From the NCBI RefSeq assembly GCF_025403485.1, contig NZ_CP099966.1:4462501-4526500 (forward strand): a DNA stretch of 64,000 nucleotides, in the 5' to 3' direction. The position numbers and the translations under genes are program-made. Below the pieces are notes generated by a model. The model saw only the letters and a list, made by a program, of their open reading frames with translations, searched no databases and was not told the origin of the DNA. Origin of the DNA: Chryseobacterium paludis. GTDB taxonomy: Bacteria; Bacteroidota; Bacteroidia; Flavobacteriales; Weeksellaceae. This document shows positions 52,273 through 60,917 of this stretch, in pieces. Numbering within the stretch: the first letter of the stretch is position 1; every line of letters begins with the position of its first letter.

Positions 52273-52383
52273 AATAATTTTTACCATCATATCCCAAAAA
52301 CTTTATAAAATATAATTGTATTCAGCAGTCTCTAAAAACTTTTGTACCTTTTGTGGTCAAATCATGTTTCTAAGATCTAAATT

Positions 52384-53259
52384 TTGAAAAAATTATTTAA
52401 AATATCGCTTCTAATTATTATTCTACACTGTGTTTTTTCCTGTAAAACACAAAATTTTACTTCACCTGAATATGGTAAAAATGAAGGAGCCGAAAACATC
52501 GAAATAAAAAAAGTATACAATTTCAGAACACTGGAAAATATTAAAAATTCTGAAGGAAAAACGTTAAAGGAAGGTCGGTTTTATAGAAGTGGTCATCTTA
52601 ATAAGCTTAAGAAAAAATCCTTTGATAGTCTTAGAATGTTAGGAATCAAGGAAGTTATTGATCTCAGAAATGAAAAAGAAATCACGTCGAAACCTGATCG
52701 GCTTCCTGAAAATCTTATTTATAAAAAATATTCGGCCTTTGAAGATCAGGGAGATCAGCTATCGCAAGCTAGAAAATTAGTTTTAAAGGGAAAGGTAAGT
52801 GCTGAAGATGCTGATAAAAGGATGATCGATTTTTATCGTGAGTACGTAACTGAAAATCCTGAGGTCATAAAAAAGATCATTACAGAAATTTTAGATGGAG
52901 ATCAACCTGTTTTGTATCACTGTACGGCTGGAAAAGATAGAACGGGAATTATTACGGCTTTAATTCTTACGATATTAAAGTTTGACAAAGCAACCATTTA
53001 TAATGATTATCTATTATCTAATAATTTCAGGAAGGAGATGATCATAAAGAGACTTGGACTTGCAAACAATCTACACTTTTTATATCCAAAAATGGATTTA
53101 AAAGTATTGGAAAAATTGAGCTGGGTCGAAAAAGATTATCTGGATGCAGCATTTAATGAAATTGATAATAAATATGGCTCAATAGATGTTTATATTCATA
53201 AGGTGTTGGGTATTTCTGAGGATAAAAGAGAATCTTATCTTAAGAAGTTTACGTATTAA
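52384..53259 (+). CDS. Tyrosine-protein phosphatase-like lipoprotein
   Basis: 291-residue exported phosphatase of the tyrosine phosphatase superfamily (DSP-like Y_phosphatase3 type). A signal segment with ILHCVFSCKTQ suggests lipidation near residue 20. The body has NFRTLENIKNSEGKTLKEGR with FYRSGHLNKLKK, IKEVIDLRNEKEI, and the catalytic P-loop YHCTAGKDRTGI (Cys-x5-Arg) near residue 178. The start is a TTG; a near-consensus box TACCTTTTG lies upstream, around 52346. Substrates are unknown; family members act on phosphotyrosine or phosphoinositides. It is not obviously the phosphatase for Wzc, as it appears to be extracytoplasmic. Confidence 0.85.
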   Translation: MKKLFKISLLIIILHCVFSCKTQNFTSPEYGKNEGAENIEIKKVYNFRTLENIKNSEGKTLKEGRFYRSGHLNKLKKKSFDSLRMLGIKEVIDLRNEKEITSKPDRLPENLIYKKYSAFEDQGDQLSQARKLVLKGKVSAEDADKRMIDFYREYVTENPEVIKKIITEILDGDQPVLYHCTAGKDRTGIITALILTILKFDKATIYNDYLLSNNFRKEMIIKRLGLANNLHFLYPKMDLKVLEKLSWVEKDYLDAAFNEIDNKYGSIDVYIHKVLGISEDKRESYLKKFTY

Positions 53260-53389
53260 TAAATCTTAAAAATGTAATTATTGTTTTAGATGCAGGTCTT
53301 TAGGGGAACTGACGAAAATTATAATAATTTTAACACCAAAAAATCAAACTTTTTTAGCAATTTTGCATTCTTAATTCACTTGTTAAAAA

Positions 53390-54781
53390 ATGAAAATAAA
53401 ATACTCGGAACTTATTGATCAGACATTATATTTTCCAACGGAAGAATTTAATGTTTCTGAGAACAATTTGTTGTTTCACGATATTCCTTTAATGGAAGTT
53501 GTTGAAAAGTTTGGAACACCTTTAAAGGTTAGTTACCTCCCGAAGATTTCTCAAAATATTCAAAAAGCAAAAGGCTGGTTCAAAGAGGCTTTTGAGAAAA
53601 TCGAATATAAGAAAAATTACCGATACTGTTATTGTACGAAATCCAGTCATTTTAATTTTGTTATTGAAGAAGCGCTGAAGAATGATATTTCAATTGAAAC
53701 GTCTTCGGCTTATGATATGGACATTGTAAGATCTCTTTACAAAAAAGGAAAAGTAGATAAGAGTATCGAAGTGATCTGTAACGGATTCAAAACAGATGAT
53801 TATCTGGCGAAGATCTCCGATATGATCAACAGTGGTTTTGAAAATATTACACCTATTCTTGATAATTACAGAGAGCTTGATAAGCTTACAGAAAGTATTG
53901 ACAGTACTTTTGATATTGGAATCAGAATAGCCTCGGAAGAAGAACCTAAATTCGAATTTTATACCTCAAGATTAGGTATTGGATATAAAGATATTATTCC
54001 ATATTACAGTCAGAAAATTGCTGAACATCCAAATGCTAGATTGAAGATGCTTCACTTCTTCATTAATACGGGGATTAAAGACACTGCTTATTATTGGAAC
54101 GAATTATATAAATGTCTTCGCGTTTATGCACGTTTGAAAAAAATTGCTCCAGAAGTTGATTCATTGAACATTGGTGGTGGTTTTCCAATTAAAACTTCTT
54201 TAAACTTCGATTATGACTATCAGTATATGGTTGAAGAAATCGTTTCGCAGATCAAAAAATTCTGTGAAGAAGAAGGAGTAGAGGAACCGAATATCTATAC
54301 TGAATTTGGAAGTTTCACAGTTGGAGAAAGTGGTGCTAACCTGTATAAGATTATTTCTCAAAAACGTCAGAATGACAGAGAGAAGTGGAATATGATCGAT
54401 TCATCATTTATGACCACACTTCCTGATACGTGGGCGATTTCAAGACACTTCATTATGCTTCCGTTAAATCGTTGGGAAGATACTTATGAAAGAGTTTTCC
54501 TAGGTGGTCTAACATGTGATTCAGATGATTATTATAATTCTGAACAGCATACCAATGCAATCTATTTGCCTGTTTTTAGTGATACAAAACCACTGTATAT
54601 CGGTTTCTTCCATACAGGAGCTTATCAGGAAACAATTGGTGGCTATGGTGGGGTACATCACTGTTTAATGCCTCAGCCAAGACATATCCTGATCCAGAAA
54701 GACGAAAACGGGGAATTTCAATATGAGATATTCCGTGAAAGACAGGAACCTGAAGATGTTCTTAAACTTCTGGGTTACTAG
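53390..54781 (+). CDS. speA: Arginine decarboxylase, short Bacteroidota form
   Basis: PLP enzyme of the alanine-racemase fold group that converts arginine to agmatine. At 463 residues it is far shorter than proteobacterial SpeA. YCYCTKSSHFNFVIEEAL carries the PLP Lys, SIETSSAYDMDIVRSLY and VICNGFKTDDYLAKI follow, LNIGGGFPIKTSLNFD binds the PLP phosphate, TEFGSFTVGESGANLYKI contributes the next contact, and FLGGLTCDSDDYYN holds the catalytic Cys-Asp. The agmatinase gene lies less than 1 kb downstream, which supports the arginine-agmatine-putrescine route. Diaminopimelate decarboxylase is less likely given this neighbour. Confidence 0.88.
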   Translation: MKIKYSELIDQTLYFPTEEFNVSENNLLFHDIPLMEVVEKFGTPLKVSYLPKISQNIQKAKGWFKEAFEKIEYKKNYRYCYCTKSSHFNFVIEEALKNDISIETSSAYDMDIVRSLYKKGKVDKSIEVICNGFKTDDYLAKISDMINSGFENITPILDNYRELDKLTESIDSTFDIGIRIASEEEPKFEFYTSRLGIGYKDIIPYYSQKIAEHPNARLKMLHFFINTGIKDTAYYWNELYKCLRVYARLKKIAPEVDSLNIGGGFPIKTSLNFDYDYQYMVEEIVSQIKKFCEEEGVEEPNIYTEFGSFTVGESGANLYKIISQKRQNDREKWNMIDSSFMTTLPDTWAISRHFIMLPLNRWEDTYERVFLGGLTCDSDDYYNSEQHTNAIYLPVFSDTKPLYIGFFHTGAYQETIGGYGGVHHCLMPQPRHILIQKDENGEFQYEIFRERQEPEDVLKLLGY

Positions 54782-54821
54782 CATAAAAAATAATTAGTCC
54801 TTTTTTAATGACTAACCGATA

Positions 54822-54855
54822 TAAAAAAGGGTTCTCAGCTGAGAACCCTTTTTTA
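54822..54855. terminator. Bidirectional terminator, 34-bp perfect palindrome
   Basis: Half TAAAAAAGGGTTCTCAG is perfectly mirrored. Its right end contains the stop codon of the minus-strand HAD gene. It serves both the decarboxylase and the HAD gene. Confidence 0.9.
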
Positions 54856-55515
54856 CTCAAAATAATTTGAAATCTTATCTAATTCCAATTCAGTATAATC
54901 TGAAACGATAATATTAGCTAAAGTATAATCTTGATTAAGGGAATGTTCGCTTTTATAGGCTGCGCAAAAAATATTGGCATTGTGGGCTGCTAAAATTCCA
55001 TTTGTAGAATCTTCAATTACCATACAGTTTTCAATAGGTTCACTGGCCATTTCTGCTGCCAGAAGAAAAACTTCAGGATGAGGTTTTGATTCTTTTAATT
55101 CAGCACCACTTATTTTTCCATTGAAATATTTTTCAAGTTCAAATTTATCAAAAACCATATTTATAGTGATCATACTTGCAGATGATGCAACGATTAATTT
55201 GATTCCGTTTTCATAATAATGCTCAATTAATTTTCGTACTCCAGAGATCAAATCGAAATCTGCATCATTGTAGAAATAATCTTTAAAATAATCCCTTTTG
55301 ATGTTGCTAAGTTCTTGATAGGTATAATTAAGTCCATAAGTTTGAATTAATATTTCACAAACTTTTTTGGTAGAATATCCGGTAAATGAAGTGTATAGGT
55401 CTTCTGATACTTCAATTTTCAGATCGTTAAACATTTTGAAATAAGCTTTTCTGTGCAATGGTTCTGTGTCTACTATAACCCCATCCATATCGAAAAGCAC
55501 AGCTTTTAAGGACAT
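54853..55515 (-). CDS. HAD family hydrolase (beta-phosphoglucomutase-like)
   Basis: 220-residue phosphatase or phosphomutase. LFDMDGVIVDTEPLH is motif I with the nucleophile Asp and the acid/base Asp; the cap domain follows (about 15-80); LIVASSASMITINMVF is motif II, LKESKPHPEVFLLAAE motif III with the Lys, and CMVIEDSTNGILAAHNANI motif IV. Sequence around motif I is of the beta-phosphoglucomutase subgroup. Substrate unknown. It is encoded opposite to the two polyamine genes and has its own -7 box. Confidence 0.9.
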   Translation of the reverse strand: MSLKAVLFDMDGVIVDTEPLHRKAYFKMFNDLKIEVSEDLYTSFTGYSTKKVCEILIQTYGLNYTYQELSNIKRDYFKDYFYNDADFDLISGVRKLIEHYYENGIKLIVASSASMITINMVFDKFELEKYFNGKISGAELKESKPHPEVFLLAAEMASEPIENCMVIEDSTNGILAAHNANIFCAAYKSEHSLNQDYTLANIIVSDYTELELDKISNYFE

Positions 55516-55528
55516 ATTTTGTTTTTTG

Positions 55529-55536
55529 CAAAAATA
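55529..55536 (-). promoter_or_regulatory. -7 box of the HAD hydrolase gene
   Basis: Minus-strand TATTTTTG (TAnnTTTG), 13 bases upstream of the ATG at 55515, giving a very short leader. Confidence 0.45.
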
Positions 55537-55567
55537 AGGTTTAATATTTAAATAATGAAGGAAGGAG

Positions 55568-55663
55568 GAAGTTAGGAGTTAGATTTAAGTTTTAGCTCTT
55601 GTCTATTTGTATCTTAATCTTCTTTCAAAAAATTCAGGGACCTTGCTTCCGACTTCCAACTTC
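55568..55663. repeat. Imperfect purine/pyrimidine inverted repeat upstream of agmatinase
   Basis: GAAGTTAGGAGTTAG at 55568-55582 and the reverse complement of 55649-55663 (GAAGTTGGAAGTCGG) agree at 11 of 15 positions, all differences being transitions. The arms enclose about 65 bases. The look is that of a dispersed intergenic repeat; copies elsewhere cannot be checked here. Confidence 0.45.
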
Positions 55664-55667
55664 TTTG

Positions 55668-55675
55668 TATCTTTG
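55668..55675 (+). promoter_or_regulatory. -7 box of speB
   Basis: TATCTTTG, 47 bases before the ATG at 55723 and directly next to the right arm of the inverted repeat. A TTG at 55643 gives a spacer of 22 bases. Confidence 0.65.
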
Positions 55676-55722
55676 TTGCTCAGTATTTCAAATTTTAAAT
55701 CATTTAATTTTTAAATAAAAAC

Positions 55723-56577
55723 ATGAAAACATACGCGGGAATTCCTGAAGAAAATGCATCATTAGAAAACTCAAAAGTAATGTTGGTAACAGTTCCTTAT
55801 GATGGAACCTCAACGTGGGGAAAGGGAGCAGATAAAGGTCCTGAATTATTCCTTGACGCTTCTGAAAATATGGAGCTTTATGACATTGAGACAGGAACTG
55901 AACCTTATTTGGAAGGTGTTTATCTAGGTGGAGAAATTTCTGAAAATTCTACACCGGAGGCGATGACAGAAGCTGTTTATCAAAAAACAAAAGAACTGTT
56001 ACAGAACGATGGTAAATTGTTTACACTTTTTGGTGGTGAGCATTCTGTTTCTATTGGTTCTATCCGTGCTGTAGGTGAAAAATATGAGAACTTAACAGTC
56101 TTACAATTAGATGCCCATACAGATTTACGCCCTGAGTTCCATGGTTCTACCTCCAATCATGCTTGTGCCGTTTTTGAAGCCAATCAGAAGCACAATCTGG
56201 TTCAGGTGGGAATCCGTTCAATGGATGTTGAAGAGTACCAATATTTGCCTGAAGGAAGAGTGTTTTTTGCTCATGAGATTGCAGTAAATGAAAACTGGAT
56301 CAATGATGTATTGGAGAAGGTTTCTGGTAATGTTTATATTACGATAGATTTAGACGCTTTTGATCCTTCCATTTGTCCTTCTACGGGAACTCCGGAGCCT
56401 GGCGGTTTACAATGGTATCCGACATTAGAATTATTAAGAATGGTATTTGAAAAATGTAATGTAGTTGCTTTTGATATTGTAGAATTAATGGATTCTCCAA
56501 TGGCTAAGCCTAGTGCTTTCCTGGCAGCTAAATTATACTATAAAATGTTAGCTTATTATCACATTAGCAAAGGCTAA
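55723..56577 (+). CDS. speB: Agmatinase
   Basis: Binuclear manganese ureohydrolase that splits agmatine to putrescine and urea. VPYDGTSTWGKGADKGPELF and FTLFGGEHSVSIGSIRAVG (metal His), VLQLDAHTDLRPEFHGSTSNH (DAHxD metal motif with substrate loop) and YITIDLDAFDPSICPSTGTP (second metal motif) are all present. GTPEPGGLQWYPTLELLR completes the family pattern. At 284 residues it is normal. The arginine decarboxylase gene upstream makes its substrate. Arginase is excluded by the STSNHAC loop being agmatinase-like, although this is not absolute. Confidence 0.93.
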   Translation: MKTYAGIPEENASLENSKVMLVTVPYDGTSTWGKGADKGPELFLDASENMELYDIETGTEPYLEGVYLGGEISENSTPEAMTEAVYQKTKELLQNDGKLFTLFGGEHSVSIGSIRAVGEKYENLTVLQLDAHTDLRPEFHGSTSNHACAVFEANQKHNLVQVGIRSMDVEEYQYLPEGRVFFAHEIAVNENWINDVLEKVSGNVYITIDLDAFDPSICPSTGTPEPGGLQWYPTLELLRMVFEKCNVVAFDIVELMDSPMAKPSAFLAAKLYYKMLAYYHISKG

Positions 56578-56613
56578 AATTCCACAAGAATCGGATTTTT
56601 TCTGCGGAATTTT
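56577..56613 (+). terminator. Possible terminator after speB
   Basis: AAAATTCC / GGAATTTT arms with a long loop (about 21 bases) and a short T-tail. It is weaker than other terminators in this window. Confidence 0.4.
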
Positions 56614-56645
56614 CTTTGGAAATTTGTGAGATAAAATACAAAGAT

Positions 56646-57503
56646 ATGTCTACACAAAGTCAAATAGATTATAACCGAATTGCGAAAGCGATAGCGTATA
56701 TCCAAAGTAATTTTAAACTTCAGCCAAGCTTGGATGAGGTAGCAGAAAAAATACATCTGAGCCCCACTCATTTTCAGAAAATATTTACTGATTGGGCTGG
56801 GACAAGTCCGAAGAAATTCTTACAATTCATTAGTCTGGAACATGCAAAAAGTCTATTGAAAGAAGAAAAACTCAGCATATTTGATGCAGCTTATGAAACG
56901 GGATTTTCCAGTACCAGCAGGCTTCATGACCTGTTTGTAAACATAGAAGGAATGTCTCCTGCAGAATATAAAAATGGTGGAAAAAACCTTGTGATCAACT
57001 ATAGCTTTTCCGAAAGTCCTTTTGGAAATGTTATCGTAGCTTCCACTGAAAAGGGAATCTGCCATCTGGCTTTTGAAAACGATAAAGAAACGGCATTAGG
57101 AAACTTGAAAACTCAGTTTCCTAATGCTTCTTTTTTTGAAAAACATGATGAGCTTCAAAAAAATGCTCTTTCAATTTTTGATAAAGATTGGAACAGATTA
57201 AACACTATAAAACTTCATCTTAAAGGTACCGACTTTCAGCTTAAGGTCTGGGAAGGGCTTCTCTCTATTCCAATGGGTAAATTATCAACGTATGGTAATC
57301 TGGCCGAAAAGATAGGGAATGCTAAAGCTTCGAGAGCAGTAGGTACGGCAATAGGGAGTAATCCCGTTGCTTTTCTTATTCCTTGTCACCGTGTGATCCA
57401 ATCTTCAGGAAATATGGGAGGCTACCGTTGGGGAAGTGATCGAAAACAGATGATTATCGGTTGGGAAGGTTCACATACTTCTAATATGGCTAATTCAATC
57501 TAG
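56646..57503 (+). CDS. AraC-type regulator fused to O6-methylguanine-DNA methyltransferase (Ada-like)
   Basis: 285 residues. Residues about 5-105 are an AraC helix-turn-helix pair (RIAKAIAYIQSNFKLQPSLD; VAEKIHLSPTHFQKIFTDWA; GFSSTSRLHDLFVNIEGMSP). Residues about 120-275 are the alkyltransferase: KGTDFQLKVWEGLLSIPMGK, STYGNLAEKIGNAKASRAVG and the suicide Cys in AFLIPCHRVIQSSG. The N-terminal zinc domain of E. coli Ada, which senses methylphosphotriesters, is missing. The ATG at 56646 is preferred to a TTG at 56616. It starts an operon with a methyltransferase and AlkB. Confidence 0.93.
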   Translation: MSTQSQIDYNRIAKAIAYIQSNFKLQPSLDEVAEKIHLSPTHFQKIFTDWAGTSPKKFLQFISLEHAKSLLKEEKLSIFDAAYETGFSSTSRLHDLFVNIEGMSPAEYKNGGKNLVINYSFSESPFGNVIVASTEKGICHLAFENDKETALGNLKTQFPNASFFEKHDELQKNALSIFDKDWNRLNTIKLHLKGTDFQLKVWEGLLSIPMGKLSTYGNLAEKIGNAKASRAVGTAIGSNPVAFLIPCHRVIQSSGNMGGYRWGSDRKQMIIGWEGSHTSNMANSI

Positions 57504-57526
57504 AAAGCATAATATAAAATAAAAGC

Positions 57527-58237
57527 ATGATTAAAAATAAGATCATATCTGCTTATGAAGAGATCGCTGAGAAATACAATGAGCTGATTGATCATAAGCC
57601 GCATAATGCATATTATGACAGGCCTAATACACTGGAGTTAATTCAGGATGCCAAAGGGAAAATTATCCTTGATGCAGCCTGTGGTCCGGGAAAATATGCT
57701 GAAATATTATTGTCTGAAGGTGCTATAGTAAAAGGTTTTGATATCAGTTTAAAAATGGTGGAACTTGCACAAATAAGAAATAATAACAAAGAAGATTTTT
57801 TTGTTCATGACTTGTCTTCACCCTTTGAAATGTTTAATGATGAAAGCTTTGATACTGTTATTTGTACATTAGCCCTTCATTATGTAGAAGATTGGAACCT
57901 TACGATTAAAGAATTCTACAGGGTATTGAAACCTGGCGGAAGTCTTGTTATATCGATTGAGCATCCTTTTTTTGAATACAATTACTTCAAATCAGAGAAG
58001 TATTTTGAAATTGAGCATGTGAATTGTACATGGAACGGATTTGGCGATCCCATTGAAATCAACAGTTTCAGACGACCGCTTAGCAAATGTATAACTCCTT
58101 TAACTGATAATGGATTCTATATTGATAAACTAATCGAACCTAAACCAACAAAAGAGTTTGAAAAACTTGATCCAAAACATTATAAGGAGCTTAATGAGTT
58201 TCCTGCCTTTATGTGTATCCGTGCAATAAAAAAATAA
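57527..58237 (+). CDS. Class I SAM-dependent methyltransferase
   Basis: 236 residues. IILDAACGPGKYAEILLSEG is motif I (SAM-binding glycine loop), VKGFDISLKMVELAQIR motif II, FDTVICTLALHYVEDWNL motif IV region, and YRVLKPGGSLVISIEHPF motif post-III. This is the Methyltransf_11/25 type acting on small molecules; the substrate is unknown. It lies 23 bases after the Ada-like gene and one base before alkB, so it belongs to the alkylation-response operon by position. Any role in repair is inference. Confidence 0.9.
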   Translation: MIKNKIISAYEEIAEKYNELIDHKPHNAYYDRPNTLELIQDAKGKIILDAACGPGKYAEILLSEGAIVKGFDISLKMVELAQIRNNNKEDFFVHDLSSPFEMFNDESFDTVICTLALHYVEDWNLTIKEFYRVLKPGGSLVISIEHPFFEYNYFKSEKYFEIEHVNCTWNGFGDPIEINSFRRPLSKCITPLTDNGFYIDKLIEPKPTKEFEKLDPKHYKELNEFPAFMCIRAIKK

Positions 58238-58238
58238 A

Positions 58239-58850
58239 ATGATGAGTTTATTTGAAGAAATATCAGATTTTCCAATTAATATCCTTCCCAATGATGGAGT
58301 AGTCAATTATTATGGCACCGTTTTCTCTAAAGAAAAGTCGGATTTTTATTATGATTATTTATTTAATCAGATTCCATGGGAAAATGATCAGGCAGTGATA
58401 TTCGGTAAGTTGATTTTAACTAAAAGAAAGGTTGCATGGTTCGGGGAAAGGGCTTTTGAATATACGTATTCCAACAGAACGAAATATGCAATACCATGGA
58501 CTCCTGAATTATTAGAATTAAAGCTAAGATGCGAGGAAGTTTCAGGGGAAACCTATAATTCCTGTCTGCTGAATTTGTACCATGATGGAAGTGAGGGAAT
58601 GGCTTATCACAGTGATGGTGAAAAAGATTTGAAAAAACATGGTGCAATTGCTTCTGTAACATTTGGAGCAGAAAGAAAATTTTTATTTAAACATAAGGAA
58701 ACCAAAGAGAAAGTAGAAATCTTCTTAGAAAATGGCAGCTTATTGGTGATGAAAGGAACGACACAGGACAACTGGCTCCACAGACTTCCGCCTACTACGA
58801 AGGTGAAAACTCCCAGGGTTAATTTGACGTTTAGAACGATTGAAGAATGA
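58239..58850 (+). CDS. alkB: AlkB-like 2-oxoglutarate/Fe(II)-dependent dioxygenase
   Basis: Repairs N1-methyladenine and N3-methylcytosine by oxidative demethylation. NLYHDGSEGMAYHSDGEKDL has the HxD iron pair (His-Ser-Asp), ASVTFGAERKFLFKHK precedes the distal part, and DNWLHRLPPTTKVKTPRVNL holds the third His and the 2-oxoglutarate Arg pair (R...N-L-T-F-R). At 203 residues it is closer to the ALKBH2/3-like group than to E. coli AlkB. It begins one base after the methyltransferase stop and ends at a strong terminator. Confidence 0.94.
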   Translation: MMSLFEEISDFPINILPNDGVVNYYGTVFSKEKSDFYYDYLFNQIPWENDQAVIFGKLILTKRKVAWFGERAFEYTYSNRTKYAIPWTPELLELKLRCEEVSGETYNSCLLNLYHDGSEGMAYHSDGEKDLKKHGAIASVTFGAERKFLFKHKETKEKVEIFLENGSLLVMKGTTQDNWLHRLPPTTKVKTPRVNLTFRTIEE

Positions 58851-58889
58851 AAAAAGGTGGCTGAGATTCTCGAAGCCACCTTTTTTTTT
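58850..58889. terminator. Bidirectional terminator between alkB and the CocE-type hydrolase gene
   Basis: 13-bp stem AAAAAAGGTGGCT / AGCCACCTTTTTT with an 11-base loop; it begins at the last base of the alkB stop codon and ends with extra T. Confidence 0.9.
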
Positions 58890-60747
58890 ATTTTATAACC
58901 TCAGCTTCAATAGCGCTGTCATTGTAAATTTTAATAAAAGCCTTTGTATAATCTTCCTTAGTCGCCATATTCGGATTATCGATAAATTTCTGTGGATTTA
59001 CAGAAAAGAGCGGGAACCAAGTGCTGCTGATCTGGACCTGGATCTTATGTCCTTTTTTAAAGGTATGAACAACATCCTGTAACCTAAAGTTAACGGCTGT
59101 TTTCTGATTTGGTACCAAAGCCTCTGCTTTTTCTCTTGAATTTCTAAACCTTGCAGGCATAATCTCACTTCTTACCATTTGATGATAATTGCCGTAAATA
59201 ACACCATCTTTCTTCTCTGTTGGCTTAAAATCTTCCGGGTATATATCAATTACTTTTACAGCAAAGTCAGCATCTGTAGAAGTAGATGCAATGTTTAATT
59301 TAGCCATAATTTCACCGGCAAATGTCATATCTTCTGATAAAGCATCTGTTGTAAAGGTAATAACATCTGGTCTTCCTTCTGCAAACCTTTGATCTTCCGA
59401 CATATAATTTCTGGGAGTAAAGCCATTAAAATCTTTCAGACTTGAAGAACTTAATACCGGGTTATTTGGATCACTGTAATATTCTGAAAATCCTTGATCT
59501 GAAACATTTTTCAGAGTTCCGTTAGTAAGATAAAAATTAATCTTTTTAGCCTCTTTTGGAGGATAGGTTGCAAACTCTTTCCATTGCTTTGCTCCGGTAT
59601 CATACATCATTGCTTCTGGAAGACCTGCATCCTGTTTTGTATTTCCTTTTAGATAATGATTAAAAAACTTGGTTTCAATATTTTTCTGATAATAGGTTGC
59701 AATACTGTCTCCAAAATAGATCTCATTGTGGAAGTGTTTACCCATTTCCTGAGACCATCCACCATGAGAGAAAGGTCCCATCACAATAGTATTTTTTGCT
59801 TTTGGGCTTGTTTTTTCAATCGTTTTGTAAATGTTAAGCGGTCCGGATAAGTCTTCCGCATCAAACCATCCACCAACGGTCATTACAGCATGGTTTACAT
59901 TTTTAAGATGAGGAAGTAGGCTTCTTTTCTGCCAGTATTCATCATAGTTAGGATGATTCATTATTTCGGTCATAAAGAAGTTGTCTTTGTAATACTTATC
60001 GTAACCGTCTTTTAAAGTTCCCATATCTCTGTAGAATTTTAAACCGTCTTCAGAAGTAGGCTTGATAAAAGTATCCATGTACCAGGCCTGCTTTTCAGCT
60101 TTGGTCTTCTGAACTCCAAAAACCGGGAATGTTCTGAAATAACCCAGCATAAATCTTCCGTTGTGAAGGAAATCATCATTCCAGAAATCTGAAATTGGAG
60201 CCTGAGGAGATGAAGCTACCAAGGCAGGGTGATCAGCCAGAATTCCTACAGCCGTATAAAAACCAGGATAAGAAGTTCCGAATTGTCCTACCTTTCCATT
60301 ATTATTTTTTACATTTTTCAATAACCATTCTATAGTATCATAGGTATCTGTACTTTCATCTACATCTTTTTTAGTTTTTCTTTCTACCTGAGGGGTCATA
60401 TTGGTAAAAGTACCTTCACTCATGTATCTTCCACGCACATCCTGATATACAAAGATATATTTGTCCTGCATCAGATATTGATTAGGACCCACTTTGGCCT
60501 TGTATTCATTCTCTCCATAAGGAGCAATACTATAGCAGGTTCTCTGCATTAAGAATGGATATTTATTTTTGTTTGTGATATCTTTTGGGGTATATACTGC
60601 TGTGAAAAGCTTAATACCATCACGCATAGGGATATAAAATTCCTGTTTTGTAAAATTGTCTTTTACAAAAGTGTCCTTTTGGTTGGTATTTTGTGCGTTT
60701 CCAAGGATGAAAAAGAAAATAAATAAAATGGAAATATGGATTTTCAT
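58888..60747 (-). CDS. CocE/NonD family hydrolase, exported
   Basis: 619-residue alpha/beta hydrolase of the X-Pro dipeptidyl-peptidase/cocaine-esterase (S15) superfamily. Signal peptide at about residues 1-18 (IHISILFIFFFILGNA). The domain starts with FYIPMRDGIKLFTAVYTPKD and PFLMQRTCYSIAPYGENEYK; YQDVRGRYMSEGTF precedes the nucleophile Ser in VGQFGTSYPGFYTAVG near residue 150. VMTVGGWFDAEDLSGPLNIY and MGPFSHGGWSQ bring in the Asp and His. A C-terminal jelly-roll (FTTDALSEDMTFAGEIMAKL; QVQISSTWFPLFSVNP) is complete. Likely a periplasmic glutaryl-7-ACA acylase-like esterase or peptidase; substrate unknown. Confidence 0.9.
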   Translation of the reverse strand: MKIHISILFIFFFILGNAQNTNQKDTFVKDNFTKQEFYIPMRDGIKLFTAVYTPKDITNKNKYPFLMQRTCYSIAPYGENEYKAKVGPNQYLMQDKYIFVYQDVRGRYMSEGTFTNMTPQVERKTKKDVDESTDTYDTIEWLLKNVKNNNGKVGQFGTSYPGFYTAVGILADHPALVASSPQAPISDFWNDDFLHNGRFMLGYFRTFPVFGVQKTKAEKQAWYMDTFIKPTSEDGLKFYRDMGTLKDGYDKYYKDNFFMTEIMNHPNYDEYWQKRSLLPHLKNVNHAVMTVGGWFDAEDLSGPLNIYKTIEKTSPKAKNTIVMGPFSHGGWSQEMGKHFHNEIYFGDSIATYYQKNIETKFFNHYLKGNTKQDAGLPEAMMYDTGAKQWKEFATYPPKEAKKINFYLTNGTLKNVSDQGFSEYYSDPNNPVLSSSSLKDFNGFTPRNYMSEDQRFAEGRPDVITFTTDALSEDMTFAGEIMAKLNIASTSTDADFAVKVIDIYPEDFKPTEKKDGVIYGNYHQMVRSEIMPARFRNSREKAEALVPNQKTAVNFRLQDVVHTFKKGHKIQVQISSTWFPLFSVNPQKFIDNPNMATKEDYTKAFIKIYNDSAIEAEVIK

Positions 60748-60865
60748 AAATAAAATTTGTCGCTAATTTAAAAATAAAAACGCTTTGACCATGATAAATA
60801 TTGCTTTATCAGTGTTAAATCACAAGAAATGATCAGAGTTATACAGGCTATTTTAGATTTGTAAA

Positions 60866-60898
60866 CAAAAAAAATCCCCGAAATAAATTTCAGGGATT
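60866..60898 (-). terminator. Terminator of the BON gene pair
   Basis: Stem with AATCCC and GAAAT arms (one C-A mismatch) around a short loop; read on the minus strand it is followed by eight T. It begins about 20 bases past the stop at 60918. Confidence 0.75.
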
Positions 60899-60917
60899 CA
60901 ATATTTATTATAATGAA

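Noticed and set aside
54822..54855. 34-bp perfect palindrome considered as an operator
   Set aside because: It has A and T runs at its ends and lies between two convergent genes, which is the form of a bidirectional terminator.
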